A stretch of 64,000 bases of DNA, taken from an uncultured Collinsella sp. GTDB taxonomy: Bacteria; Actinomycetota; Coriobacteriia; Coriobacteriales; Coriobacteriaceae. The stretch covers positions 11,396 through 75,395 of the forward strand of contig CABUKS010000008.1 of assembly GCA_902492235.1 (NCBI GenBank), read 5' to 3'. Numbering within the stretch: the first letter of the stretch is position 1; each line of letters starts with the position of its first letter. The translations under genes and the position numbers were made by a program. The notes beneath the pieces are model-generated. The model did not search any database. It worked only from the letters and a program-made list of their open reading frames with translations, and was not told the DNA's origin. Shown piece after piece: positions 9,730 through 18,909 of the stretch.

Positions 9730-9764
9730 AGCCTCCGTTCCCATGTTGGAATGGAGGCTTTTTC
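9730..9764 (+). terminator. Rho-independent terminator downstream of guaA
   Basis: GCCTCCGTTCC (9731-9741) pairs with GGAATGGAGGC (9748-9758, one G-T pair) around a short loop, followed by a run of T. The remaining 200 bases to the kinase stop contain no gene I can support. Confidence 0.85.
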
Positions 9765-9963
9765 TTTGCCTTTTTATTCCCTTTCATCTGCGATTTCGCC
9801 ATTTACTCCCCGTGTTTCAAGATGACAAGGCATGGGGCGGTATTCGGAGGAATGGGAGTAAGGATTCATTCCAGCGGCAGACGAGATGGCGACTAGACAG
9901 GGCGATCCCTGCAATGGGCATTATTATCCGGGAAGCGTTTGATTGCGAGGCACGCCTGTGTGA

Positions 9964-9983
9964 GGGCCTGAGTCGTCAGGCCC
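9964..9983 (-). terminator. Hairpin overlapping the end of the immunity operon
   Basis: GGGCCTGA and TCAGGCCC form an 8-bp stem with a 4-base loop. The kinase stop codon lies within the stem. There is no T-tract on the minus strand, so it may protect the mRNA end rather than terminate. Confidence 0.45.
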
Positions 9984-11373
9984 CGCACAGGGGGACCGCG
10001 ATGGTGGCCACCGCGCCGCCCGAGGGGCTGTTGGCGAGCGAGACGGAGCCCCCGTGGGCGCTCGCGGCCTCGGAAGCGGCGTGGAGGCCGAGCCCGTAGT
10101 GGCGGCCTCCGTCGCGCGAGGAGCGGGAGGAGTCGTCTGTGAAGAGGCGCTCGCAGCCACGCTCGAGGGCGGCGGGAGAGAAGCCCGGTCCGTCGTCGGA
10201 CACCTCGATGACGAGGTGTCCGCCCGCGACGTCGCAGGAGACCGCCACGCGCGAGCGCGCGTGCTCGGCGGCGTTGGCCACGAGGTTCGCGGCGGCTCGC
10301 GTCAGGGCGGTTCGGTCGAGCGGGGCCTCGGGCGCGCCCGCGACAGCGGGGCCCGTGGCCGCGTCGAGCGCCACGCCTCGCGACCGGGCGATCTGGGCGG
10401 CCTCGGCGAGGACCTGCTCGCAGAGCTCGGCCGGCCGCATGGGGGCCCTCTCCGCCCCGCCGGACCCGCGCGAGGCCTCGATGAGCAGGCGCACGTAGCC
10501 GTCGAGCCTTTCGACACTGCCGGCTATGTCGCGCGCGGCGGCCGCGAGGTCGGTGTCTTTCTCGTCTTCCAGCTCCTCCGCCACGAAGTCGGCGTTGGCG
10601 CGCAGCACGGTGAGCGGCGTCTTGAGGTCGTGGGCGAGCGACGCCACCTGCTCGCGCTGCCCCCGCTCCGCGGCCCAGCGGGCTTCGAGCGACTCGGCGA
10701 GGGAGGCCCGCATGGCGTCCATCGCGGCGAGGACGTCGTTCACCTCGCGCACGTTGGTGCTGCCGACCGCGAAGTCGAGCTCCCCCGCGCCGACGCGCTC
10801 CGCCGCCTCCGCGAGCGGCGCCATCTTGCGCGAGATCACGCGGCTCGCGCGGCGCGCCACGAGCGCGAGCGCGAGCGCGCTTCCCGCAGCGGCGCCGACG
10901 AGCATGAGGTTCTGCGGGTTGGGAAGCAGGCCGGCGAGGTCGCGCGAGACCCACTGCGGCAGGTACTCGCTGGCGAGTGCGCAGCCCCCGCCGCCCTTGA
11001 GCGGGAACGCGGCGTAGGTGAGGCCCGAGCCCCCGCCCTCGATCTCCACTGTGCCCGGATCCGCGGCGAGTGCCGCACGGGCCATCTCCGTCGCGTCCTC
11101 GAGCCGCGTGCCCTCGAGGTCTGTCATCAGCGCGTATCCGTCCTTGTTCAGGATGAGGTAGCGGTACGCCGTCGGCACGTCCTGCTGCCCACAGACGCCG
11201 TCGCGTGCCAGGCCCTCCGCGACCTCGCGCGCATTGGCCGGCCCCCAGCTTGCCTCGTAGACGAAGCCCGCGTTGATCGCCGCGGAGAGCGCCATGAACG
11301 AGGCGAGCCACGCCGTGGCAACCGCCGCGAACGCGTAGGCGAAGTAGCGCGCGATGACGAAGGAGAGCGGCAT
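9976..11373 (-). CDS. Sensor histidine kinase of the lantibiotic-immunity type
   Basis: A membrane kinase of about 465 residues. An N-terminal span (residues about 8-30) and a second near residue 150 bracket a roughly 110-residue external sensor, followed by a HAMP-like linker. The H box is SLAHDLKTPL, the N box NLVANAAEHA, the G1 box SDDGPGFS and the G2 box GGRHYGLGLHAA. This G2 form and the small sensor resemble kinases beside lantibiotic-protection transporters, so it probably senses a peptide antibiotic and phosphorylates the adjacent regulator. I chose ATG 11371-11373; a GTG at 11412 overlapping the regulator is possible. G+C content is far above the flanking genes. Confidence 0.88.
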   Translation of the reverse strand: MPLSFVIARYFAYAFAAVATAWLASFMALSAAINAGFVYEASWGPANAREVAEGLARDGVCGQQDVPTAYRYLILNKDGYALMTDLEGTRLEDATEMARAALAADPGTVEIEGGGSGLTYAAFPLKGGGGCALASEYLPQWVSRDLAGLLPNPQNLMLVGAAAGSALALALVARRASRVISRKMAPLAEAAERVGAGELDFAVGSTNVREVNDVLAAMDAMRASLAESLEARWAAERGQREQVASLAHDLKTPLTVLRANADFVAEELEDEKDTDLAAAARDIAGSVERLDGYVRLLIEASRGSGGAERAPMRPAELCEQVLAEAAQIARSRGVALDAATGPAVAGAPEAPLDRTALTRAAANLVANAAEHARSRVAVSCDVAGGHLVIEVSDDGPGFSPAALERGCERLFTDDSSRSSRDGGRHYGLGLHAASEAASAHGGSVSLANSPSGGAVATIAVPLCGA

Positions 11374-11399
11374 GCCCCCGCGACCTCGCGCCCCGGTCC

Positions 11400-12062
11400 T
11401 CAGAGCTGCCACTTGTACCCCATCCCCCAGACGGTTGCGATCGGATCGGCGCCGGCCTCGGAGAGTTTCCTCCGGGCGCGGCTGACCTGCATGGATATGG
11501 CCGCGTCGTCGGCGTCGCTCTCCCAGCCGAGCACCGCCTCGCGTATCTGTGCGCGGCTCATGACCTGCCCGGGGTGGCGGGCGAGGTACTCGCAGATGGC
11601 GTACTCGGTGGGCGTGAGCGGTACGGCCTCGCCGCCCACGGCGAGGCCGCGCGCCCCGAGGTCGATCCGCACCTCCCCGAAGGAGAGGGCGTGCGAGCGC
11701 GGCCGGCGCTCACGGCGTAGATGGGCCGCGACCTTGGCGCGCAGCTCCGCGGCCCCGAAGGGCTTGCGGACGTAGTCGTCGGCGCCCAGGCCGTAGCCGG
11801 CCACGGCGTCCTCCTCGGCCACGCGCGCGGTCAGGAAGATGATGGGCCCGTCGAAGTCCGGGCGGATCTGCCGCACGAGCTCGAAGCCGTCGAGCCCCGG
11901 CATCATGACGTCGCAGAGCACGAGGTCGAAGCGCGAGAGGTCCATCCCCGGGACCGCCGTCGGGTCCGTTGCCTTGACGACTTCATGGCCGTCGCGGCCG
12001 AGAACGCGCGCGAGCGCGTCGAGGATCGCCCGCTCATCATCCACTGCCAGTATCCTCGCCAT
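11400..12062 (-). CDS. OmpR/PhoB-family response regulator
   Basis: The 220-residue protein has a receiver domain (acidic DDE near residue 8, phospho-acceptor Asp in LVLCDVMMPG, Lys in VRKPFG) and a C-terminal winged helix (LTPTEYAICEYLARHPGQVMSR, ending TVWGMGYKWQL). It follows a strong AGGAGGT site, and its stop lies 27 bases before the kinase start. It is the cognate partner of that kinase and probably activates the transporter operon that it ends, forming an autoregulated unit. Confidence 0.93.
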   Translation of the reverse strand: MARILAVDDERAILDALARVLGRDGHEVVKATDPTAVPGMDLSRFDLVLCDVMMPGLDGFELVRQIRPDFDGPIIFLTARVAEEDAVAGYGLGADDYVRKPFGAAELRAKVAAHLRRERRPRSHALSFGEVRIDLGARGLAVGGEAVPLTPTEYAICEYLARHPGQVMSRAQIREAVLGWESDADDAAISMQVSRARRKLSEAGADPIATVWGMGYKWQL

Positions 12063-12106
12063 ATTCGACCTCCTGAAACTCCCGTTGCATTGTACTTGCG
12101 CCGCGC

Positions 12107-12508
12107 TCAGCGGTCTAGAGCCCCGCGCGCAGCCGCGGGCGCCTCGGCCGCATCGCACGCGCGGTAGCGCACGCCCGAGCCGCCGCGCGCCTCGATCTCG
12201 AGCCAGCCCTCGCCGTTCGATTCCCGTCCGAAGAAGATGAGCTGGAGTTCTCGGACATTGCCCCTGTCGAACGCCGCGTCCACCAGGTAGACGTAGTTCG
12301 CCCCCGCCCCGGTGGCGTCGGCGTAGGAGCTCGCGTGGCTGCCGGGCTCGGGCGCGGGCGCCCACATGGTGATCTCAGGGTTGGGCAGCACGCGGTCGGC
12401 GATCGAGCGCAGCGCCGACCCCCAGCCGGCGTCGAGCAGGGCATTCCCGCCCAGGACGAGCGCTGCGGAGAGGAGGACGAGCACGGCGGCGAGCGGCTTC
12501 CTACTCAT
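12107..12508 (-). CDS. YxeA-like secreted or membrane-anchored small protein
   Basis: This 133-residue protein has an N-terminal signal or anchor (LAAVLVLLSAALVLGGNALL). Its C-terminal half follows the YxeA (DUF1093) pattern: YVYLVDAA, REL near the middle, GWLEIEARGGSGVRYRAC and a final AP.AA segment. Function of the family is unknown; members often sit beside antimicrobial-peptide transporters. Its ATG overlaps the stop of the upstream permease, so the two are translationally coupled. The 44-base gap to the regulator holds that gene's own strong ribosome site. Confidence 0.65.
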   Translation of the reverse strand: MSRKPLAAVLVLLSAALVLGGNALLDAGWGSALRSIADRVLPNPEITMWAPAPEPGSHASSYADATGAGANYVYLVDAAFDRGNVRELQLIFFGRESNGEGWLEIEARGGSGVRYRACDAAEAPAAARGALDR

Positions 12509-13319
12509 CTGCCCTCCCGTCCTCGAAGCGACAGAACCAGGCCAGAAGGACGGCGGCGGCTGCCAGGGCGAGCACGAGGCCAGCGAGCGCAGTCGTGAGG
12601 AGAGGGCCCGCCGCGCGTGCGGCGTCGATGAAGGCCTCCACCCCGAGCGACCCTAGGCGCGCGGGCCAGGCGAGCGGCACCCAGCTCAGGGGCGTCGCCA
12701 GGGCACCGGTGAGCTCGCCGGTCATGAGGCCGTGCGCAAGTCCGCCCACTGAGAAGAACGCGAGGAGCATCCCCGCCGCGCCGGCGCAGATGGCGGCGTT
12801 GCGGCCGAGGCGCAGGGCCACGCCGAGCCCCAGCGCGTAGAGGGGCAGGCTGCCCAGCACGATGCCCGCCCAGGCGGCCGCAAGCGGAGCGGGCCCGAGC
12901 GGCAGGCGCCCGGCGACGGCGAGCACGGCCCCGAACACGCCGAGCGCCACGGCCAGCGCGCCCGCGCCGAGCGCCGCAAGGGCGAGTAGCTTCGCCGCGA
13001 CGGCGCGCCCGCGCGAGGGGACCGCCGTGAGGTTGGCGAGGCGCCCGGCAGCGCGCTCCTCGTCCACGGCGAGCCCGCAGACGATGGCGGACATGAGCGG
13101 CATGAGGGCGCCGAGGAACTGGGCGTAGGCGTCTGCGCCCAGCGCCGGGTCCCATCGGGCTATGGAGAAGTACTCGCCGCAGGCAAGACCGGCTGCCAGG
13201 CCGCAGACGAGGTGCACCGCCGTGAGCGGGGAGCGCGCCAGGCGCAGGGCCTCGGAGAGCAGGGCCCGCGGGAGAGTCATGCGCGGCGTCGGGTCGGAGA
13301 GTCGTGTCATGGCCATCAT
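12501..13319 (-). CDS. Lantibiotic-immunity ABC transporter permease (MutG/LanG type)
   Basis: The 272-residue integral membrane protein has six likely spans, the first near residues 30-50 (AVHLVCGLAAGLACGEYFS) and the last at LLTTALAGLVLALAAAAVLLAWF. The first loop has the family's R-W-D-P-like segment and AQFLGALMPLMSAIVCGLAVDEE. Such permeases pair with a second permease and an ATPase to expel lantibiotics from the membrane. The ATG at 13317-13319 overlaps the preceding permease stop (ATGA). A second ATG lies immediately downstream; GAGGAG precedes both. Confidence 0.82.
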   Translation of the reverse strand: MMAMTRLSDPTPRMTLPRALLSEALRLARSPLTAVHLVCGLAAGLACGEYFSIARWDPALGADAYAQFLGALMPLMSAIVCGLAVDEERAAGRLANLTAVPSRGRAVAAKLLALAALGAGALAVALGVFGAVLAVAGRLPLGPAPLAAAWAGIVLGSLPLYALGLGVALRLGRNAAICAGAAGMLLAFFSVGGLAHGLMTGELTGALATPLSWVPLAWPARLGSLGVEAFIDAARAAGPLLTTALAGLVLALAAAAVLLAWFCRFEDGRADE

Positions 13320-14080
13320 CTCTCCTCGGAGCGCGCGAACCAGGCCGCGCCCGCCGCCGTGAGCGCGGCGAACGCGAGCGCGCAGACCGCAAGGCCCGCC
13401 AGTGTGAGCATGCCGTCCGCCGTGAGCGCCCCGCCGAGCGCCATGTCCGCCGCGAGCGGCTCGCCGCTCGGCAGCACGGGGATGAAGCTCGTAGGGATGA
13501 CCATGCTCGCCGACGGCGGAAAGAGCTGCGGCAGCGGCACCAGCGACCAGGCGAAACCACCCACGAGCTGCGCGGCGAGCGGGCAGAAGATGCCCGCGAG
13601 CATGCCGAGCCGCGCCGTGAGGAAGAGCCCTGCGGGGATCATCTACGCCGCGGTCACCGTGTTGACGAGCGCGCAGAGGAGCATCGTGAGCGTGCCCGCG
13701 ACCGTGAGGCCCTGCGAGGAGAACGCCGATCCCGCGAGGTAGATGCCGAAGACCACGAGGTTCGAGAGCGCGCAGAGCGCGAGGCACCAGAGCGCCTTGG
13801 CCCACCAGGCGCTCCTAAGCGAGAAGCCCAGGCCCAGAAGCCCCCGCATCCGCGTGCGCGCGTCCGCCCGCGCGACGCACGCCACCACGAGAGAGAGCCA
13901 CGGGCAGGAAGAGCGCGTACCAGTAGTTCCACGCGCTGAAGATCTGCACGCCCCGGTAGGGCATCGCGCCGAGCAGCGGCATCGGCAGCGCCATGAGCAC
14001 GGCCAGGCGAACCGGTGCCGCGTGGCGCGACTTCAGGGCCTCAGCGCGCAGGCCCGCGAGCAGGCCGCCTTTCTCGCCCG

Positions 14081-14084
<4 letters not shown>
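13316..14084 (-). pseudogene. Disrupted lantibiotic-immunity ABC permease (MutE/LanE type)
   Basis: Three consecutive pieces make up one 256-codon permease gene. The first frame runs from ATG 14084 to about 13890 (AWNYWYALFLPVALS). Reading then continues in another frame (VVACVARADARTRMRG), and a TAG at 13643-13645 interrupts it just before MIPAGLFLTARLG. Adding one CT to the (CT)n run at 13889-13897 restores the first junction exactly. At the second, TAG probably replaced TGG. The start (GGAGGTGGC, coupled to the ATPase by ATGA) and the end (coupled to the next permease by ATGA) are intact. Either the gene is decayed, or the shift is switchable and the TAG is read through or re-initiated; sequencing error is also possible. 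Confidence 0.8.
13889..13897. repeat. Dinucleotide repeat at the permease frameshift
   Basis: The run GAGAGAGAG (minus-strand CTCTCTCTC) lies exactly where the permease frame changes. Gain of one unit would restore PVALSLVVACVARAD. Short dinucleotide runs are classic slippage sites. Confidence 0.75.
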
Positions 14085-14809
<725 letters not shown>

Positions 14810-14961
14810 GGGTTCGTCCTTTCTCTTCCGGGCGCGCGGGCCGAGTCGCCGTGCCCGCGCGCCTTACCTTTCGGGTTCACCATCCATGGTGGGGCGCGTT
14901 TCTAACGAAGTTGTAACGGCCGTTGGGCTCTTTTGGCGCCAGCCCTTCACGACCCGTACGC

Positions 14962-15210
14962 TACTCATGGTATGTTTATCGCGATAACAAGGACGGAGGT
15001 GCCGCTAAATCGAAAAAGGCAAACCCTGGAGACGTGATTTTCGCCATAACGAGCAAGAATATCGAAGATGTCTGCACACCATTGGCGTGGGAAGACGAAC
15101 AGCCGGTTGCAATCAGCGGACACTCTTGCGAGTATGCGACCGAAAGCATTATCCCGAGATACCTAGCATATTTAATCAGGGCTGCCAGTGGCAGCGTGAG
15201 GGTAATTTAG
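14962..15210 (+). pseudogene. Fragment of a type I restriction-modification specificity subunit (hsdS)
   Basis: The segment translates to GDVIFAITSKNIEDV, then CTPLAWEDEQPVAISGHSC and PRYLAYLI, the central pattern of a target-recognition domain in HsdS proteins. Both flanks are missing: only some 80 of about 400 residues remain, and no hsdR or hsdM gene is near. The match ends near 15177. It lies between the G+C-rich immunity island and the MerR cluster, so it probably marks an old insertion or deletion junction. I see nothing recognisable in 15211-15427. Confidence 0.6.
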
Positions 15211-15427
15211 CGGTGGCGGTTCTGCCGCTGCCGTCCCGTGCTGATTCTGGCTTGCGAGGCGATTCTGCTATTCTGCGAGTTGAAAAGGTTCCACTCCGGC
15301 GACAAGAGCTCCCCTGCTCTTCCGCGAACAGCGGATAGCCGGGGTGGTCGTTTGTTAGTAGTACTTTTTGAACGATAAAGTTACCGTGATAATCAGGCGG
15401 CTGGCTGCCGTTGCCTAAGCGGTCTTG

Positions 15428-15895
15428 TCACATCGTTGCCGCAGCCCCCGGCGCAGTGCGCAGCTCCTGCCGAATCTTCCGAAAGCGTTCTGGGACTTCG
15501 GCAAGCTCCATCTTCTGCGGGGCATCGACCGTACCCGCTTCCTTCGCCGTTTCGTAATACCAGCACTTGTAATCCACCATCTCCATGGTGTGCTGCAATT
15601 CCGCCATCTGCTGTTTCAGAACTTCTTGTTGGCGCCGGAACATGGCAAGGCGCAAATCGATGGTGTCGTCTCCTTGCAGCGCCATCTCAATGTACTGCCG
15701 GATGTCCTTGATGGACATCCCGGCTTTCTTCATGCAGCCGATCACCTGCAGCCATTCGATATCCGATTCTCGGAACATGCGAATGCCACCGGAGGAGCGC
15801 TCCACGAAGGGCAGCAGCCCCTCCTTGTCGTAGTAGCGTAAGGTGGACGCCGCAACCCCCAGCAGCTTCGCCATCTCTCCCACCGTATAGACCAT
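15428..15895 (-). CDS. MerR-family transcription regulator
   Basis: The 155-residue protein has the N-terminal winged HTH (YTVGEMAKLLGVAASTLRYYDKEGLL, then GGIRMFRESDIEWLQVI), a long dimerisation helix and a short effector region with one cysteine (YKCWYYE). MerR proteins twist over-spaced promoters. The divergent promoter at 15929-15959 has such a 19-bp spacer filled by a palindrome. The arrangement (MerR, then small reductases) resembles aldehyde- or electrophile-responsive AdhR/NmlR-type units, though the inducer is not readable. GGAGGGG precedes the ATG. Confidence 0.92.
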   Translation of the reverse strand: MVYTVGEMAKLLGVAASTLRYYDKEGLLPFVERSSGGIRMFRESDIEWLQVIGCMKKAGMSIKDIRQYIEMALQGDDTIDLRLAMFRRQQEVLKQQMAELQHTMEMVDYKCWYYETAKEAGTVDAPQKMELAEVPERFRKIRQELRTAPGAAATM

Positions 15896-15928
15896 CTGAA
15901 AACCCCTCCGAATTATTCCAGAATCCCC

Positions 15929-15959
15929 TTGACTTAAAGTTAACTTTAAGTTCTAGGAT
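15929..15959 (+). promoter_or_regulatory. MerR-type promoter with 19-bp spacer and palindrome
   Basis: A -35 box TTGACT (15929-15934) and a -10 box TAGGAT (15954-15959) are separated by 19 bp, longer than the usual 17. Bases 15932-15951 are a perfect 20-bp palindrome with halves ACTTAAAGTT and AACTTTAAGT. This is the classic MerR-activated layout and drives the redox cluster. Confidence 0.85.
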
Positions 15960-16028
15960 GCACATGAAGTTTAAAGGAAGCATGCTTCCAAACAGAATGT
16001 TTGTCAATCATAAGGAGGGGAATCGAAC

Positions 16029-16750
16029 GTGAACAGGCCGTATGTTTTCTGCCACATGATGTGCGCTTTGGACGGAAAGATCATGGGCGGTTACATGGGA
16101 ACGCCGCAGGGCAGAGCGGCGGGCGATGCGTTCTACGACATCGCCTTTGGGAAAGAGCCCTTTTACCATCACCAGGGCTGGCTGTCCGGCAGGGTGACAA
16201 CGGACGACAACTTCACCTTCTACAGGAAGCCGGACCTGGACGAAGATGCGCCGGTCGTTCCGGCAGGTGATTTCATCGCGCAGCCGGACTTCGGAATGTT
16301 CTATGTCTCCGTGGACCCCACGGCAAGCTGGGGTGGAAAAGCAGCACCCTGCGCTATGTGGACACCACCGCCCATGTCGTCGAGGTGCTGACAGAGCGGG
16401 TCGGCAACGCCTACAGGGCATTTTTGAGAAAGCTGGGAATCTCGTACATCATCGCGGGAGAAACGGAGCTGGATCACGGTCTGGCCCTTTCCAAGCTGAA
16501 AGAAGAATTCAACATCGAGACCCTGATGCTGGGCGGTGGCGGCGTGCTGAACTGGTCGTTCCTGCAAGCGGGGATGTGCGATGAGATTAGCATCGTGTTG
16601 GCGGCGGCGGCAGACGGGAGCCCGGATACGCCTCCGGTTTTCCGAGCCGCAGAAGGCATTTCGGAGAGCAAGGCCCTTGGCTTCACGCCGAAAGAGGCGA
16701 AGGCCATGGACGGCGGGGCGGTCTGGCTGCGCTATGGCGTGAATCGATAA
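16029..16750 (+). pseudogene. RibD C-terminal/dihydrofolate-reductase-like protein, frameshifted
   Basis: The first frame (GTG 16029, after AAGGAGGGG) encodes the start of a RibD-C/DHFR-like reductase (MMCALDGKIMGGYMG) up to FYVSVDP. The remainder (GKLGWKSSTLRYVDTTAHVV onward, through GETELDHGLAL and LMLGGGGVLNWSFL) is in another frame to 16750. Adding one C to the CCCC run at 16316-16319 restores a 240-residue protein reading VDPHGKLGW. The family reduces pyrimidine or pterin-like substrates with NAD(P)H. It heads the MerR-driven cluster. Whether the shift is a real mutation, a slippage variant or a sequencing error cannot be told here. Confidence 0.8.
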
Positions 16751-16772
16751 TCTTTAGCAGGAGGTTTCAATT

Positions 16773-17204
16773 ATGAGGTATGAACGAAAAGAGCAGTTCG
16801 AGAAGGTCAACGCATTCGGCACGGGAACGGCGAACACCGCCTATGCCCAGTACTTCACCGGCGAGTCGTTCCTGAATCCGCTGACCGATCCGGAAGGCGG
16901 CCTGTTCGCCGCCAACGTGACCTTCGAGCCGGGATGCCGCAACAACTGGCATATCCACCATGCGGACAAAGGAGGCGGTCAGCTCCTGATCTGCACGGCT
17001 GGTGAGGGCTGGTACCAGGAGGAAGGCAAGGCCGCCGTCAGCCTGCACGAGGGCTGCGTCGTGATGATCCCCGCCAACGTCAAGCATTGGCACGGAGCGA
17101 AGAAGGACAGCTGGTTCAGCCATATCGCCGTGGAGGTTTCCGGCGTGAATTGCGAGAACGAGTGGTGCGAGCCGGTATCCCATGAAGAGTACGCAAGGCT
17201 GTAG
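16773..17204 (+). CDS. Cupin-domain protein
   Basis: This 143-residue single-domain cupin shows the metal-binding pattern: NWHIHHADKGGGQLLI (first histidines), then GEGWYQEEG, and CVVMIPANVKHWHGA (second motif). An AGGAGG site precedes the ATG. Cupins of this class often accompany carboxymuconolactone-decarboxylase-like proteins and reductases in detoxification clusters, as here. Substrate unknown. Confidence 0.85.
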   Translation: MRYERKEQFEKVNAFGTGTANTAYAQYFTGESFLNPLTDPEGGLFAANVTFEPGCRNNWHIHHADKGGGQLLICTAGEGWYQEEGKAAVSLHEGCVVMIPANVKHWHGAKKDSWFSHIAVEVSGVNCENEWCEPVSHEEYARL

Positions 17205-17217
17205 GGAGGAACGAAAC

Positions 17218-17544
17218 ATGGCAGTCAAGCAGACGGCAGGCAGAGATGCCCTGGGCGAATTCGCCCCGAAATTCGCGGAACTGAACGATGACGTGCTCTT
17301 CGGAGAGGTCTGGAGCCGAGAGGGGCAGCTCAGCCTCCGCGACCGCTCCCTCGTGACCGTCGTCGCGCTGATGGCTCAGGGACTTACCGATGAGAGCTTC
17401 CGCTATCACCTGACGGAGGCAAAGAAGAACGGTATTACAAAAGAAGAAATTGCGGAGGTCGTGACCCATGCAGCCTTCTACTGCGGCTGGCCCAAGGCGT
17501 GGGCGGTTTTCCGCATGGCAAAGGATATCTGGGGCGAGGAGTAG
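17218..17544 (+). CDS. Carboxymuconolactone decarboxylase-like (AhpD-fold) protein
   Basis: This 108-residue all-helical protein matches the CMD family (FGEVWSREGQLSLRDRSLVTV, then HAAFYCGWPKAW). Redox-active relatives carry a CxxC near the end; here only one cysteine (YCGW) is present, so AhpD-type peroxidase chemistry is unlikely. The ATG follows GGGAGGAACGAAAC, 14 bases after the cupin stop. Part of the same operon. Confidence 0.87.
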   Translation: MAVKQTAGRDALGEFAPKFAELNDDVLFGEVWSREGQLSLRDRSLVTVVALMAQGLTDESFRYHLTEAKKNGITKEEIAEVVTHAAFYCGWPKAWAVFRMAKDIWGEE

Positions 17545-17548
17545 AACG

Positions 17549-18418
17549 ATGATCTTGAATGAAACCTACCCGTTGGCAAACGGAGTTCAGGTTCCCAAGC
17601 TGGGACTGGGCACCTGGTTCATCGACGATGCCGAGGCGGCGGAAGCCGTTCGTGAGGCGGTAAAGCTGGGCTATCGCCTGATCGACACCGCACAGGCCTA
17701 CGGAAACGAACGCGGCGTCGGCGAGGGTGTGCGCACCTGCGGCGTCCGCCGGGAAGAGCTTTTCGTCGCCAGCAAGATCGCAGCAGAGATGAAAACCTAC
17801 GAGGATGCGGCGAAGTCCATCGATGAGACGCTAGAGAGGATGGGGCTCGACTACCTCGACCAGATGATCATCCACTCTCCCCAGCCGTGGAGCGAGTTCC
17901 GTGTGGAGAAGCGCTATTTCGAGGAGAACAAAGAGGTCTGGCGTGCGTTGGAGGATGCGCGGGCGGCGGGCAAGGTCAAGGTAATCGGCGTGTCCAACTT
18001 CCTGCAAGATGACCTTGAGAACCTCCTGGGCTCTTGTCGCGTGATGCCCATGGTCAATCAGATCCTCCTGCATATCACCAATACCGATTCGGCATTGGTG
18101 GACTTCTGCAAGGCGCAGGGCATTCAGGTGGAGGCATACTCTCCCATCGCCCACGGCGAGGCGCTGAAGAATCCGGCGATCGTTAAGATGGCAGTGAAGT
18201 ACGGCGTATCTGCCGCCCAACTCTGCATCCGCTATGTCCTTCAGCTTGGAACCGTCGCGCTTCCCAAGACGGCAGATCCCGCCCACATGGAAAGCAACGC
18301 GGACGTGGATTTCGCGATCTCCGAGGAAGACATGGAAACTCTCAAGAACATGGAGCGCATCGCCAACTATGGTGAATTCAGCGCATTTCCCGTGTTCAGC
18401 GGAAAGCCTCTTGCATGA
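17549..18418 (+). CDS. Aldo/keto reductase
   Basis: The 289-residue NADPH-dependent reductase has the AKR signatures GYRLIDTAQAYGNERGVGEG (catalytic Asp and Tyr), LDYLDQMIIHSP and the later LPKTADPAHMESN. It should reduce aldehydes or ketones to alcohols. ATG 17549 follows GAGGAG, 5 bases after the upstream stop. In-frame codons further upstream overlap the CMD gene and are unlikely. Its stop abuts the flavodoxin's ribosome site. Confidence 0.92.
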   Translation: MILNETYPLANGVQVPKLGLGTWFIDDAEAAEAVREAVKLGYRLIDTAQAYGNERGVGEGVRTCGVRREELFVASKIAAEMKTYEDAAKSIDETLERMGLDYLDQMIIHSPQPWSEFRVEKRYFEENKEVWRALEDARAAGKVKVIGVSNFLQDDLENLLGSCRVMPMVNQILLHITNTDSALVDFCKAQGIQVEAYSPIAHGEALKNPAIVKMAVKYGVSAAQLCIRYVLQLGTVALPKTADPAHMESNADVDFAISEEDMETLKNMERIANYGEFSAFPVFSGKPLA

Positions 18419-18432
18419 GGAGAATGCGTGAA

Positions 18433-18909
18433 ATGAAAACCTTGATTCTGTACTACTCCTATGGAGGCAACACGAAGCGCATCGCCGAGATGATCCAGAG
18501 GGAAATCGGCGGGGATATTGCTCGTATGGATACGGTTGTTCCCTACGATGGCGATTATGATGAAGTCGTCAATCAGGGGCAGCGTGAGATTGCCGAGGGT
18601 TATTGCCCGGAACTGAAGCCGCTGAACATTGGCTGGAGAGATTACGACGCCATCATCCTGGGTTCTCCTGTCTGGTGGTACACCTTTGCGCCCGCCATGC
18701 GCAGTTTCCTGGAGCGGGCTGACCTGACCGGGAAGATCGTGTATCCGTTTGCCACCAATGGCGGCTGGCTGGGACACGCGCTGAAGGACTTTGAGGAAGC
18801 CTGCAAAGGCGCAATCGTGAAGCCGGGCCTCGATGTGCAGTTCGATGAATCCATGCTCCGTACTTCTGAGAAAGATATTCAGGCATGGATTAATACAATC
18901 CGCAGATAA
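18433..18909 (+). CDS. Flavodoxin
   Basis: This FMN-binding electron carrier of about 158 residues has the phosphate loop YYSYGGNTKRIAEMI near the start, the aromatic loop GSPVWWYTFAP, and FATNGGWLGH before a final helix. I chose ATG 18433 because GAGGAG at 18417-18422 fits it; earlier ATGs at 18415 and 18424 fall in or too near that site. It is the last gene of the MerR-driven cluster and may supply electrons to its reductases. Confidence 0.9.
   Translation: MKTLILYYSYGGNTKRIAEMIQREIGGDIARMDTVVPYDGDYDEVVNQGQREIAEGYCPELKPLNIGWRDYDAIILGSPVWWYTFAPAMRSFLERADLTGKIVYPFATNGGWLGHALKDFEEACKGAIVKPGLDVQFDESMLRTSEKDIQAWINTIRR

Noticed and set aside
9893..11311. Alternative minus-strand frame of the kinase region
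   Set aside because: Arg- and Ala-rich shadow; the kinase motifs lie in the frame 9976-11373.
13643..13645. Programmed read-through or recoding of the internal stop
   Set aside because: TAG is not a selenocysteine codon, no recoding element is seen, and a separate frameshift also exists; decay or sequencing error is simpler.
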